Positions 20,400 to 31,809 of a DNA stretch of 36,765 nucleotides are shown here, piece after piece. Origin of the DNA: Gymnopus androsaceus JB14 (lineage: Eukaryota; Basidiomycota; Agaricomycetes; Agaricales; Omphalotaceae); assembly GCA_009733575.1 (NCBI GenBank), contig ML769702.1:40424-77188 (forward strand). The letters are read 5' to 3'. The first letter of the stretch is position 1. Every line of letters begins with the position of its first letter. A program made the position numbers and the translations under genes. The notes beneath the pieces were generated by a model. It was not told the origin of the DNA and did no database searches. It saw nothing but the letters and a program-made list of their open reading frames with translations.

Positions 20400-23215
20400 A
20401 ACGTTATAGCTAGTGCTTTGTATGATGCATATTGCGTATAATGGTTGAATTTTTGTTAATTGCTCTGTCACTGTTACTTACTTGTTTTGAACCCTGTAGA
20501 GAATTTCTTGCTTTCATGGCTACGTTGTATATATTCACCATAATGTTCTTCCTACATATCTTGTCTTCTATGAAATGACCAAATTGTTGCCTGCCACTTA
20601 GTCATAAATCACGGAAAGGCTGATCACAGACATGTTAGAACATTTCTATGTACGCCAATACTGCTGCGTAAGATCATGTATCCGATCCAACTTAACCGTA
20701 AAATACGACGTCTCATTTAACAACATCTCAAAATGCTTAATCGCCTCCTCCTCCGTCAAATCCAACCGGAACTTTTCCTGAATCTGTTCATGCACATCTC
20801 GGTGTTTTATATCGGGGATAGAAGCATCTACCATGAGTATGACGAGGTTGAGAATGAGGTTGGCGCTTTTGCGGAGGATGGTGAAGGCTGTGAAGCAGAA
20901 CGACTTGAATCGCATTTATTGAGCTGATTGAGTTTCGCCCATGCCGTCGACCATTTCTTTGCATACTTTGACGGCGGGAGGGAAGGGTTTAGGGTCTCGT
21001 CCGAGGATGTAGCCAAAGTCGACGTGGAAAAAGTGGCCTGAGAGACGGAAAAGGAGTGAGAAGAATGAGCAAATGCGCAACTAGTAACACGTACCATCTG
21101 GAGCGACAAGTAAGTTATCTAAATGTCGATCACCTACACCAAGAAGGTACGTGACAACACAGTAGCCAGCTAGAGACAGCACATCAGATGCACGCCCTTG
21201 AAAAGACACGATAGACCTACCACAACTCCTCACAAATGTATCAGTAACTCCAGGTTCAGTCCCCCATGTCCCTACACTTCCCTCATCCGGATACCCCGCC
21301 CTCAAATAACTCAACACATTTCCATGCTCGCTCATGATTGCCGCAATTGTCTTGCTCGGCACAAACTGCGCCACGCCTTTCATCGGACCCGTAGCGAGCA
21401 CCGCGTACGGCGTAGGCTTCAAATCTAGATTTTCCTGCCTCAAAAGCTGATCCATCAGTGTAAACATCTGCAGGACGAGCTGATCTTGCCGCATGTCGTC
21501 CCCGCCCTTGAATATTACTGGATACTCTGTTCCGTCGGAGCATTGGAAGGTGAGTAGGAGGGGATACATGGCGGATTTGAAGACGGAGGACTTCTCGGGG
21601 ATGATGCCGGTCTTTTTGATTTGGGGGTTCAGAGGGAGGGGAAGAGGAGGCATGGAGGAGAGGTTGTTCATGGAATTGGCGAGGAGGGCTTGGAGACGCC
21701 CTTTCTTCTTGATACTCGAGTCTTTGGATGTACGGAGCTCTCGCACGCGCTTGGCTAGCATTTCAACCAGCTGGCCTTGTCTACGGAGGAGCTCACAACG
21801 GTCAGACCCGTTTTCAACCTGGAGTGTAAAAGGCATAAGGGAACATTGTGGAAGGAGACAAAGGAACTTGCCTCGAGGATCTTGTTCATAAACTTGAGCA
21901 CTACTCATCCGTACTTTATCTACCAGTGCTACCTCGACCATAAGATACCAGTATAATCGATTACCAAGTATCGAATTTTGCACTCCTCTCGACGGTTAAT
22001 CCGCTATCGTCGTATGAGATGGCGTTGGTGGCAGATCGAGAAGATCGCTGGTCGGTGACGGCGCTCTCAAACTTGAGCGCCTGGACTAATTGCAGAAGGT
22101 ATGACAGCAACTCCTAAAAACGATCAGAGTAACTCAAAGCACGATAAGAAAAACATACCTCATCATTGGCTCTCGTGAGCTGTCGAACAGCAAACGCTCG
22201 CACCCGAGAGTCTACAGTTCCAGGGCCCAATAGTTCCAACGCATCATCAGTATCAATTTTCTTCCACTGAGGAAGCAACTCTTCGACAACTTGTTTAACT
22301 TCTGAAGGGTCTCGCCACGTAACAGCTTTGAGTTTGGTGAAACCGCGTTTGTCTCGAGCAAGATGGAAGCGGAATTTCCACATGAGATCTTTCTCTTCAG
22401 GGCTGAGAGGTTGACTGGATGGGTAATTGAGGATGATCTCCTGTGAGGTAGAGTGAGTTGACAAACGTTAAAGCCATATAAAAGACACCAACTCCGATCT
22501 TATCCATATCCTTGGCATTGGGTTTGAGCTCGCGGTCGTATGGGCCGCTACGATGACTACGAACGAGCCGCCGATGCTTGTCTTCAACAGGATTCTCTCG
22601 TGTAACTGAGTCAGGGTCGATAATACTCCATAAACCGAGGCGAATAGGTGTTTGCGGTGCTGGAGGTAGTATAGGAGGCGGAAGAGCAGAGGTCGAAGCA
22701 AGGTTCATCAAAGACTCTGGTTCACTGAATATTACGGGAAAGTCGAATCGTGGCAGGTCGATGTAAAGATATAGATTCTCGCTTTTGAGTTTCAGCCTAT
22801 AGATTCGGTTTAGGAAGAGGCCAGTGAAGAGTAAATAGAGCGTACTCGCTGCATGAATCTCCTGAAAGTCAACTTGTCCAACCATTCCGACTTTGCCAAG
22901 CTTCTCAAGACGGTCCATTTTATCTGTAGAGCCTGGAGTCTTGCTTCGAGTAGTTGATTCGACAGATCCATCTGTCGGTTCCTAACCAGAGTAGTAACAA
23001 TGTTCGTCTCGTTGTAATATCCTTGATAAACTGCGTGTTACAACCCGCAATGACATACCATTTCTTGCCAAACAGGCGAAAATTCGTTCCTCTAACAGGA
23101 TCGTGGACCAGCGATATCCCATACAGTAAACGTTATTTCGGACGCTGCTTGGAGCGTTTCTGAAAATATGAACGCCGTGAAACTGAAAGTCGGGATTCTC
23201 TAACATGTACATGCA
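20400..23215. repeat. Segmental duplication, copy 2 (VPS34 3' part plus flank)
   Basis: Partner of 12823-15720. This copy retains the C-terminal coding end that copy 1 has partly lost, and it carries extra C2 sequence between 22490 and 22760 relative to copy 1. Its right end (~23215) abuts the transposon-rich zone, which starts with repeated TAGCGTACT motifs. Confidence 0.8.
20646..23214 (-). pseudogene. VPS34 class III PI3-kinase pseudogene, copy 2 (5'-truncated)
   Basis: It covers part of C2 through the true C-terminus. Visible parts are the C2 strand EITFTVWDIAGPR (~23130), KSENLYLYIDLPRFDFPV (~22770), the helical region (22464-22150, LSPEEKDLMWKFRFHLARDK), the N-lobe with MRQDQLVLQMFTL, the catalytic loop GVGDRHLDNLL (~21140) and the C-terminal helix ending QQYWRT (20646). 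Lesions: TAA at 20916-20918 replaces the Tyr codon of the SAQYMRF seen in copy 1; frame shifts occur in the C2 part after DIAGPR and at the junction before KSENLYLY; the gene's 5' end is absent. The GC-AG intron is shared (21819-21871, CTCGAG|GCAAGT). It is better preserved than copy 1 in the C-lobe. A functional VPS34 must lie elsewhere, since the gene is generally conserved in fungi. Confidence 0.85.
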
Positions 23216-23521
23216 TAGGCCCCCGGAATCTCCTGCTGAGCTCTGTCCGAAATAGCGTACTTTAGGACCCGATTTTGGCAAAATCCTTGTCCAAATATAG
23301 CGTACTTTGGGCCTCAGAAATCGGGTCCTTGTCCGGCTTAGCGTACTTCAGGGCCGGCGCGTCAGCGCCGAACCGAAATTTCGAAGTCAATTTACGCTAT
23401 TTGAGTACCTTATTACACGTCCTAGTACGTCCTCAAAAACCTCAAAGCTGAGCAGAGGTAGTGTAGATTATTTAGATTCTAATACGTACAAAAAAACTTC
23501 ACTTTGTTCCGCCATTCCGAT

Positions 23522-24357
23522 ATGCTTTTCACGGAAGGTGAACTGGACGCTATCCAGCGTGCATCAAAAGCCGGCACAAGGCAAATACGAGACAGCGATA
23601 TCGGCTTCAACGATTTCAATGTCTTGATTGAAGGAGGGAGAATGTTGAACTCGAGCCTCGTGAACGCTCTTGCAGCGCAGATCCAAGCTGATTCGGAAGC
23701 GCAGGGAGAGTCTCCTGCATTCTGTGTTCTATCATCCTGGTTAGGACCATTGGTGGAAAATGCGGAGAAGGAAGGTGGAGTGACTGGATTGTTTGACCTG
23801 CACATACAACAGGCAGTGAGTCGACACTTCAATGCTGTACTATCTGATGCTCAACAAATTGAAGGTACCTGAAGGAACTCATGCTGCACTGCTTGCGCGA
23901 ACGAGATGGATTGTGCCATTGTGTGGACTGAAGATAAGGCACTGGGTACTGGTGTGGATAGACTTTGCGACGAAAGAGATAGGCATTTTCGACAGCCTTC
24001 CAGAACTTCAAGCCAGCTATTGGGCAGAACCAGTTAGTAAAACACATCTAGGGCGCATACAGAAAGTTCACGCATATCTCCAGACCTTTCTTAAAATAAT
24101 TAACCGTATCTTTGCGACATTAGGCCAGCCTCTCATCGACTGGGCTGCGCATGACTGCCAATTTACAAGGAAGATATATTCACCAACCGTCATACAGCGG
24201 CAGATGGACGATTGGTCGTGTGGTGATGGCTGTCTCTGCTATGCGGCAACGAAAGGACCTAGAGAAGGCGGGCAGACGAGACCTCGACGATATGAGAAGA
24301 AACGCCATAGCAATGCTAATGAACATACCGTACGACACCAGTATCATTGAGCTGTAA
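23522..24357 (+). pseudogene. Ulp1-like cysteine protease (C48) remnant
   Basis: Protease of the Ulp1/SENP clan, probably once removing SUMO-like modifiers or acting in transposition. The N-terminal part (from ATG 23522) contains FCVLSSWLGPLVENAEKEGG. The catalytic His is in RHWVLVWID (~23940), the Asp is probably in IFDSLPELQ (~23990), and the Cys is in QMDDWSCGDG (~24215). Two frame changes are needed: one near 23860 between the N-terminal part and the His region, and one near 24225 just after the Cys. After that the protein continues as RQRKDLEKAGRRDLDDMRRN. With the catalytic residues spread over shifted frames, it is probably inactive. Confidence 0.7.
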
Positions 24358-24612
24358 TTTACTCTGACACACATCTTGGAATTCCAGGATCGTCAAGCCT
24401 GCTACAATGGAACAAGATTCTGACGATGATATGCCCGAGTTTGTTGAGCTATCGCAGGTGAAGGAGAATAGCTCAAGCCAACATAAGGACGTCAAAGCGA
24501 GAGCAGATGATGGGAAGGAAGAAAAGGTTGACACGCGCGAGGTTGCACGCCCATCGTATGTCATTCGTCCCTGGCTTGATTTGGCACTTACTCTAAGTAT
24601 AATGCTATTCTA

Positions 24613-27600
24613 GCACCTCCGCCGCTAACCCCTCGGCGTCAACTTCCAATAAACCTGTTTTCAAACATATTCTGCGCGCTGAAGAATCTGATTCTGAAGA
24701 CGATGCGACTGATAATGAATGCCGGTCATCAAAGAAACCTCGTACTTCTGGTACCAATCCTGGGAAGGGTCGTGCTAAGAAAATGAATGCTGGTCAGCGT
24801 GAAAAGAACTTGAAGGAAGATAAATGGATCTCAACGGTAGTCGATGCGAGGACAGTAAAGTGTCGCGGTTGCGGAAAGCCAATTAAGCTCGGAAAGGACT
24901 ATGAAATCAAAAATTGGACGAAACACCGTAATATATGTCCTCGAATAACTGGGACAAAGAACGTTCGCATAGCAGTCAAACCGAAGAAGGGTGTTTGCCA
25001 GGTCAGCAATCCTCCATATACCTACAAGGCTACTATAGCTACTAATCCCGAAGCTCAGTCGGCTGGTAGTTCTGGCATTGCGAGTTTCTTCCCATCTCTT
25101 CCCCGGTCTATGGAGGAGAATACAGGTCTGATGGATACCACAGATGGTTCAGGAAATTCGGGCACACAGCCGCAGAAGGCGACCCAGGACATGGACATGG
25201 AAGTGGGTTCCGAGAGTGTTGCTTTGGCAGAGACAACAAAGTACATAACAAAATGAGTCGCAGCGGTAAGTCTATACAGCTTGTGCATGGATTTTTCTTG
25301 TATTTACTAGGTAATTTATGCTCAGGAGCCATCGATTTCATCAATGTTTGCTGCTGCAGGTGGGGTGGCTGCTGAACAAAAGATGCCTATCATCAAGAAG
25401 ACAGTTTGCCGCCATTTGAGAGGCCCCGAGTACGCTGCGTACATCGAACTCATCCGGACCCGTAACTTTGGTGGTATATCATCTCAAAATCTTGCGAGAA
25501 TTGCTTGTCGTCTGTTCCCATACAAAGACTTTCCCAACTTGAAAGTACCCTTTCCCTCAACCCCAGCCTCGTCTCATATAGCTGTTCCAATGGATGGAAA
25601 TACTTCAAGCGATATCAATTCATGGACAGAATCGGAATGGCTCCTTATCAAGAACACTTTGGCCAGCTATGCACGATGGGAGGTACACCGTCATGACCGA
25701 TACATAAAAGCAACTCGCTGCCAGCGTTACACCTCTGACCCCAACTCTGTTTGCGCTGAATGCAGGATTGTAGCCAATGATCCATCTTTCAAGAAATCTG
25801 TGCACAGGGTGCGAAACACGTTGAGGAAAATAACCAAATTGCTGATCCTTTCTCTTAGAAAACACGCGAGGCGTCCCTTCCATCAGACTTGCGACTAAAG
25901 AAATCACAACTACGTGAAAAACATTCAAGCATCACAACTGATAGAATGCAGAAGATTGAACGGCGTCATATGAAGGACCTCATTGGTGACCGTGTTCTTT
26001 TCGATCTTGTTGAATCTTTGAAATCGAACGCTCCTCACGATTGCTTTTTAAGCCTCTGGAACCACGCCAGAGAAGGGCGGCTCGATAAGCGTGAGGTTGT
26101 GGTGGACATATGTGCATCCTTAGATGATCGGGTTAGACGAGAGTCATCGGATAATCCCCATCTTCTGCGTGGAATACGTTACAGTGAAAATGTCATCAAC
26201 TTCGCCATGCTGATGCGCAGTTATGGTCATAACTCTCATCAGCAGTATACCATATTTACATCCACATTTGGAGGACCAAGCTCTCGCCAACTTCAGTATG
26301 GATCCATTATCAATTTTTCGATTGGCACCCAACCTGACTACATTTTACTTATTACTTCATTCAGGTCACTTCGTGCACGGTCGATAGATGCGCTTCAGAA
26401 TCCGCATCTGGTTTTCGAAAACGTTGCTCGTGTGAAACGGTTCTACGATTCAATGAAGTACTCCGGTCCTGTTATTGCAGGGTCTGACTGCACAAAGGTC
26501 AGAAAGCGCATGAACTTCTCGGTACAGTTTGGATGTCATATCCTCGGAACCACTTTGCCTCTTGATGAAGTTGAGGTTGATGTAGCTGAAGACATAGATG
26601 AGATTGTTGACCAAGCAGTTTCAAAGAATTTGTTGGCAACCCAAGTCCGTGCAGTTATGATGAAAGTAAGTTACTACTTGATATTTGGCCATATGTCTTT
26701 GACACCTCAAATTCGTATAATTTAGCTTCCAATTCCTCGTTGTCCTCCCCTTGTTGTGGCGCTCCTGCTGACTGCAGGCAAAGAGGATGCTCACAACATA
26801 CATACAATCCATATGTGCTTGCTAGAAATGGCCACTCAACTTCATCTGCCTATTGTAGCATTGACAGCTGATGGTGCTGCTACTGAACTGTCGGCTCAGG
26901 GTCTCATGGATCAAGAGAAAACTGCGTTTCCTCCTTTCATCTACGAAAATCCAACCTACGGCATTCGTCTCACTGCTCCGGTCTTCAAGACTGGCCTTCT
27001 GATCTCTGTGACAGACGCTCCTCACGCTAGAAAAACAGCCAGGAACCAGCCTCAGCATGGAACACATACTGCCAGCCTGGGCACGGGGTACCTTGTGAAT
27101 CGATCATTCATAGACATATACAATCTGGGAGGGACTGGTCTTCAGATGCGTGATGTCGATAACGTCGACAAGCAAGATGATGGTGCTGCTCGCTGCATAT
27201 TCCACTCCGACTTGTTGAAGGAAATGACTGAAACAAGTAACGATTCGATACCTGCGATCCGACCAGATTTTGAAGGATCATTTGTCTATCTGTTTGTCTT
27301 AGGTATTTAGTTCTTGCTTGAGCTCTGTCGTACCTCTGATCAATGCTTTAAAGGTGCTTTGTTTGAAGGATGGATGAATCCCACAATGACAGTGGAAGAT
27401 CGGGTTCTTGCTGCGTTCCGTGCATGCTTTTGGCTGCACTTCGTCTATCAGCACATTTCCGCATCAGAAAAAACTGTTTTGGGCCCAGGAGGATCTAAGG
27501 CCACCTAGTCCTCTTAGGCAACCTGAGGCATCCTAGTTGGCCCAGGAAAAAGGGTAAAACTTTGGACACCTCAGGTATCCTAGTCGTCCTAGGTGTCCTG

Positions 27601-29721
27601 GGAGATCCTGGGATGTCCTGGGGTATCCTGGGGTATCCTGGGGCATCCTGAGGCATTCTAGGATAAAAGTTCCATCCCAGGATGCCTCAGGATGCCCCAG
27701 GATGCCCCAGGACATCCCAGGATCTCCCAGGACACCTAGGATGACTAGGATGCCTGAGGTGTCCAAAGTTTTACCCTTTTTCCTGGGCCAACTAGGATGC
27801 CTCAGGTTGCCTAAGAGGACTAGGTGACCTTAGATCCTCCTGGGCCCAAAACAGTTTTTGCTGATGCGAGTTATTGAAAAAGTTCCCGGACCTCTATTCA
27901 AAGAAGAGATCCTTCATCTCTCCACCTAGTCTCAGAATCTTTAATAGGCTCTGCGATACACTTGTGCTTTTAGTTCTGGTATATTCAGAATACTATCCAG
28001 GTGTACCGTTCGGGATTCATACAATCACCACGGAGTTTATCGAGCACTTCTTTGGGGTGGCTTGAGAACTTCTTCCGAACTTTTCTTACGCGGAGTTTTT
28101 GAAAATGGTGCAGCACATTATGCTTCGCCAACGAATTCTTGAAACAGATCTCGTATCTACTAAACGCTCCAAGGACTCTGCTGCAGGGTACCTTTTTGAC
28201 GCGGTTGCAGATTTACGCTATTCTTCTTTGGAACCCATTCCCTCTGTCAATATTTCACGCTCTCGAGTCGACGACCTCGTAAAGATTGCTTACGACGAGG
28301 CTGTTCACTTTTGTCGTGATGTTTTATCAATTCCGGCACCTAGAAAACCTGCATTTGTCAAGCAACCTCTCCTTCATATAGTTACTGATACCACTACGCA
28401 TGAAGTGACTGGTGGAGATGAGTATGATTCCGATTTTGAATCCAACGATGAACCAGAGGATGGTGAAGATGATGATGGTGTAGAGCAGGAGGAGGATGAA
28501 TTCCAGTTCATCGCGATTCAAGATACAGATGGTGATCCTGATGATAGTGATGTTACGGTAAAGGAGAGGATCAACCGTGTTGCAGGAATCACCGCGAGAG
28601 ACACGGCCAGGTACTCAGCGCTTTGTGACGACCTCGATGATATACTACAGCAAAACGGATTCCAAAACACAGATATCGGTTTCCCAGTTGGACACTTTAC
28701 TGCGAAACTTGTCACGGCGGCCGTGCCCGAGTCTGCATCCGAAGCACCAACTATCACCTTTAGCAACCTTCTCGACTCTGCTTCATCCAAGCTTTCAATC
28801 TCACGTGTTCTTGCAGCTCGGAGTCAATGGCAGTCGGCTACAGTCACAAAGTTGGAACGCACTGTCAAACTTAGCGACAAGTTTGCTCTAAAAACAGTGC
28901 TTTCGGCGACAGGTACCTCGGAGGAAAACAAAAAGATGTCTGTCAAAGAGGCTTCCCATCGTTTGCGCGTCGCGCAGGACCTGAACAGTGATCTACAACG
29001 TCAGAAGCCAAAAAAGTCTCGACGCTCTCGATGGTTAGAAACAGCGCAAAAGATCAACGAAATATGTGGATTGAAAGAAGGTATCTTCTGCCCAATCAAC
29101 GTCAAATATATGAATATACTAATTTAACTTATGATCTAGTACTACCCTATCTTTCTATGAAGAACGTCACTGTGTTGTATCCTCTAAAGCCAAAGACCTT
29201 TGTTCTGATGAGGACAACAAAGCGGATGTACATTGGACAAGTACTCGATATCTACAAGAAGGGACAAAATTCGTGACATGGCTCCGTGCCGAGTGCTGAT
29301 GACCTATTGGGTTTGTCTTACCTCTCACTGCACGTGTATTTACCACTAGGGGTATCAACAGTGAGTAGTGCCTTCCGGATTTCGTTGCGCTTCATGTGTA
29401 CTTATCCACAATTTATAGAAAAACGAGAATTCAGATTCCGACAGAGATGAAAGCGACGACGAGTCCAATGAGATTCCTCAATTTTCTTGTCAGGTAATGG
29501 GTCACAAATATCACCTGCACACACATGCACCTGTGGCCAATGTCCTGTACCATCTCGGGATAAATGCGCTGACCGGTCCACATCATAGGATGCAGCTAAA
29601 TGAGCGTTCAGGGAAACGGTGGCAGGCATTTCAGAAGCAAGGGGCGAAAAAGGCACTCAAAACCTCTCCAGTGCTTAAAATTAGAATTCCTGCTAGGAAA
29701 ATCACTCAGGATAGTGTCTAA
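24613..29721 (+). pseudogene. Large transposase-like protein with zinc-binding N-terminus, interrupted
   Basis: A multi-exon reading on the + strand. The N-terminal part is acidic (EESDSEDDATDNE). A zinc-binding motif VKCRGCGKPIKLGKDY...WTKHRNICP follows (~24858-24940). The central part has a Cys quartet (TRCQRYTSDPNSVCAECRIV), GIRYSENVINFAMLMRSYGH, GPVIAGSDCTKVRKRM (~26465) and LPIVALTADGAATELSAQ (~26860). The spaced acidic residues could belong to an RNase-H-like transposase core; this is inference. Further on are TEFIEHFFGVA, the tail KMVQHIMLRQRI, an acidic stretch and SLHVYLPLG. Plausible introns: 25809-25858, ~26295-26365, 26666-26726 and 27302-27352. Lesions: a 407-bp palindrome at 27461-27867, TGA at 28063-28065 and TGA at 29274-29276. 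The 3' end is at TAA 29719-29721. I recognise the layout as a repeated agaricomycete family but cannot name it. Confidence 0.6.
27461..27867. mobile_element. 407-bp near-perfect palindromic element inside the transposase gene
   Basis: Two arms of about 190 bp are near-perfect reverse complements around a short centre near 27660-27680. The ends read GCATCAGAAAAAACTG and, on the opposite strand, GCATCAGCAAAAACTG. The inner arms consist of repeats of a ~10-bp GGGGTATCCT-type unit. The left arm has one unit more than the right. It has no coding capacity of its own and no clear target-site duplication. The flanking host codons would be in the same frame if the element were absent (tcc before, gag after). 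Confidence 0.88.
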
Positions 29722-30224
29722 TGCTGTATAGTGTACGTAGAGGTGTGTAGGAGCCCCCTGCGATTTTTTGGGATTTTTTACGATTTTTTTGAGTTCACGT
29801 GACCATCCTTGTCCGAAATAGCGTACTCGAGCCCAAAATCATGAGAGCGCTCGGGAAACCAGGACTCCGAGTCACCGAGCCACCGAGTCACCGAGTCAGT
29901 TCCTTTTTCTAAAAATCTCTCTTTATGGTGCTCCAGGGCTTCCAGGGTATGCTAGTACCTAGTATCGCTGTAATAGCTCGCTAGAAATACTAATATTAAT
30001 CAATATCAATTGAGATGCTACATAATTAGCAGCGCTTGTCCAAATTAGGAATGCAACACACGGCGCTTCCTATATTCCGCTTCTTTTCCTCATACCACCA
30101 CCTTCGCTTCTTGGAAAGTGAGTACTAGGGACCTCGCCAAGTGTGTATACCTACTGACGGCTCTATCTAGCCTTATTTTCTTCTTCTCGCCATTCATTTC
30201 TCCTTCTTTCTCACTCTATATGTG
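29722..30224. other. Intergenic region between transposon remnant and GRF gene
   Basis: T-rich runs at ~29763-29790, one TAGCGTACT motif, and a short tandem array of CACCGAGT-type units at ~29868-29899. The last 100 bp is pyrimidine-rich and probably the 5' flank of the next gene. No gene seen. Confidence 0.6.
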
Positions 30225-31446
30225 ATGGCTCTCCCTCAACATCGGAAAGAATGCCGCTGCACAGATTGTGGGTTCTTTTGTGAATGCGATGGATGTCCTT
30301 TAGGTACCTGGGTGCAATATCAGGTTGTCCGAAGCAACGATAACCGGAATAGAGGGCGTATTTACGGTGCAGTAAGTTCGCATTCTTTCTGACTTGGGCG
30401 AGATTCTAATATGCTTATAGTGTGATTATTTACACTCGGATACACTAGTAAAATGCCAAGAGTATCATTGGAAGAACCCTCGTACACCATCAGCATCCCC
30501 AAATCCCTCGCAGAGCCCCCCTTTGTCCTCCTTAGGTTTTCAATCATTCGCAATTCCTCCGAGCCAAGCTTTCATCATGCAGAACACCTCTTCTTCTACC
30601 CAGACTTTGAATGGACGACAATGTGCTGCTCCAAACTGCAGTAAACCATTCAACGCAAAGTGTACATCGTTAAAGTGCAAAACTCACTGCAGAGCATCCG
30701 GTGGTTGTCGCTTTTCAGGTCATGCTGTTGCGAGTCCACTACTTCAGACTTCTGTACCAGTGGTTTCCCCGTTTCCTCTGTCGACCGCCGACTCTTCTCA
30801 ATCTCCATCTCTTCCAGTCAACCCACTCTTCTTCACTCGAATTTGTGATGATCGTTTATGACTGGATAAGGTGCGACAAAGCCAACGCGAGGTATTGGAT
30901 GAGGCAAGGTTGACATCGAAGAAAGTGGGCTCTACAGTGAGCATCTATTTCTGGGTATGTCGAGCAGTTTATTGGCAGAATAACCCTCATTAATGATCTT
31001 TGTAGTATGACCGAAATGTACCAATCCCATTAGAAATCCAAGGCGCTGTCATTGATGGTAACTTGACTATCATGCAAGATCTCCTCGACCGCTTTGAATT
31101 CTCAAAATCTTCCTTTCATTTCTACAAATACCGCATACGTACATGGACTGCCGCTGCCACGGACCATGCTATATCCCTCAACACTCTGTTCAAGTTGGAC
31201 GGAGTACCAACAATCTTGCTGCGGGATCCAGCAGTCTCGTCCTGTGAAGGAATCGACGCATTGTTGGAGCAAGCTGCATCCGATACAGGTGTCCATGCAT
31301 CGCTAGCAAACCCTGCTTCTGTCAACAACAGACGCAAATCTTTAAAGCAGCGTCTAGATGCAAAGGAGCTGTCCTCCAGCCTTAGCTGTTATCCTAACAG
31401 CTTGAACCAAGGTTATAACCTCAAGTTAGAAATCTATCAGAAGTGA
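30225..31446 (+). pseudogene. GRF-type zinc finger plus cysteine-cluster protein, one in-frame stop
   Basis: Three exons with GT-AG introns: 30225-30371, 30421-30954 and 31006-31446; phases agree throughout. Exon 1 encodes a dense Cys cluster (CRCTDCGFFCECDGC, residues 10-24) and the start of a GRF-like zinc finger, with VVRSNDNRNRGRIYGAC spanning the junction and CQEYHW after it. GRF fingers bind single-stranded nucleic acid in several DNA-repair proteins. A second cluster (residues ~117-150: C..PNC, KCTSLKCKTHC, GGC) follows, then a Ser/Pro-rich linker. The C-terminal half (IYFWYDRNVPIPLEIQG) is not recognised. TGA at 30859-30861 interrupts exon 2, while the frame on both sides stays coherent (RICDDR before, LDKVRQSQREVLDEARL after). 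It is either a pseudogene with a single lesion or a sequence error. The transposon-rich setting suggests a repeated family. Confidence 0.65.
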
Positions 31447-31809
31447 TATTACCACAGTGGCCAATGCACACAGGGATATCACCATGTGCCCTTTAATAAA
31501 GGGCAGCTACTGATAAATCCCTACTGTTTCCCGCCCCTTCCCAAATGGGACACGGTGCGCCCAGTCCTAAATCGGAAAGAGCGCTTCCGGAGACGGCAGC
31601 TAGCCGGAAGGGTCGAAACATGAGCAAAATTTATGCCAGTTGCACCAATCGAACAGTAGACCTGTTAAATCGAGGGCAACTAGCGCTAAAGCTTACATTG
31701 AATGCACAGACCTTACCACTTTGCCACTGGGCTGATATTATACAGTGATTCAGTATCGATATAATAAGATTTTTTCCCTCACTGACGCATACAATGTTAA
31801 AATACTGAA
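31447..31809. other. Convergent intergenic region
   Basis: This is 3' flanking DNA of the GRF gene (+) and the KDZ gene (-). A GCCCTTTAATAAAGGGC palindrome lies at ~31489-31505. Its AATAAA core could serve as a polyadenylation signal for the GRF gene or form a small hairpin. Nothing else was recognised. Confidence 0.5.
31489..31505 (+). terminator. Possible polyadenylation signal in a palindrome
   Basis: GCCCTTTAATAAAGGGC is a perfect inverted repeat with a one-base centre and contains AATAAA. It lies about 45 nt after the GRF gene stop codon, a suitable place for 3'-end processing. The role is inferred from sequence and position only. Confidence 0.35.

Larger units (their letters stand above)
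23216..29850 (+). mobile_element. Degenerate DNA transposon region with Ulp1 protease and transposase-like genes
   Basis: The segment is bracketed by repeated TAGCGTACT-type motifs: 23244-23261, 23287-23306 and ~23328-23346 on the left, and 29807-29827 on the right. All are in the same orientation, mostly inside TTGTCCNAAATAGCGTACT. The left cluster also holds an inverted pair, AGGACCCGATTT / AAATCGGGTCCT (~23264 and ~23320). Inside are a Ulp1-like remnant, a zinc-binding motif and a large transposase-like gene, all on the + strand. True termini and target duplication could not be fixed. The association of Ulp1 proteases with large DNA transposons is established; this family is not one I can name. 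Confidence 0.6.

Noticed and set aside
21081..21983. Unbroken 300-codon frame in VPS34 copy 2 taken as one exon
   Set aside because: Its first ~50 codons read through a GC-AG intron (21819-21871) in the wrong frame; the conserved sequence begins at VENGSDR.
27533..27766. 77-codon frame of repeated Gly/Pro/Asp units on the minus strand
   Set aside because: It lies wholly inside the palindromic element and merely reads through its 10-bp units.
27540..27780. Possible CRISPR-like or minisatellite array
   Set aside because: Units are contiguous ~10-bp repeats mirrored around a centre, with no spacers; a palindromic element explains it.
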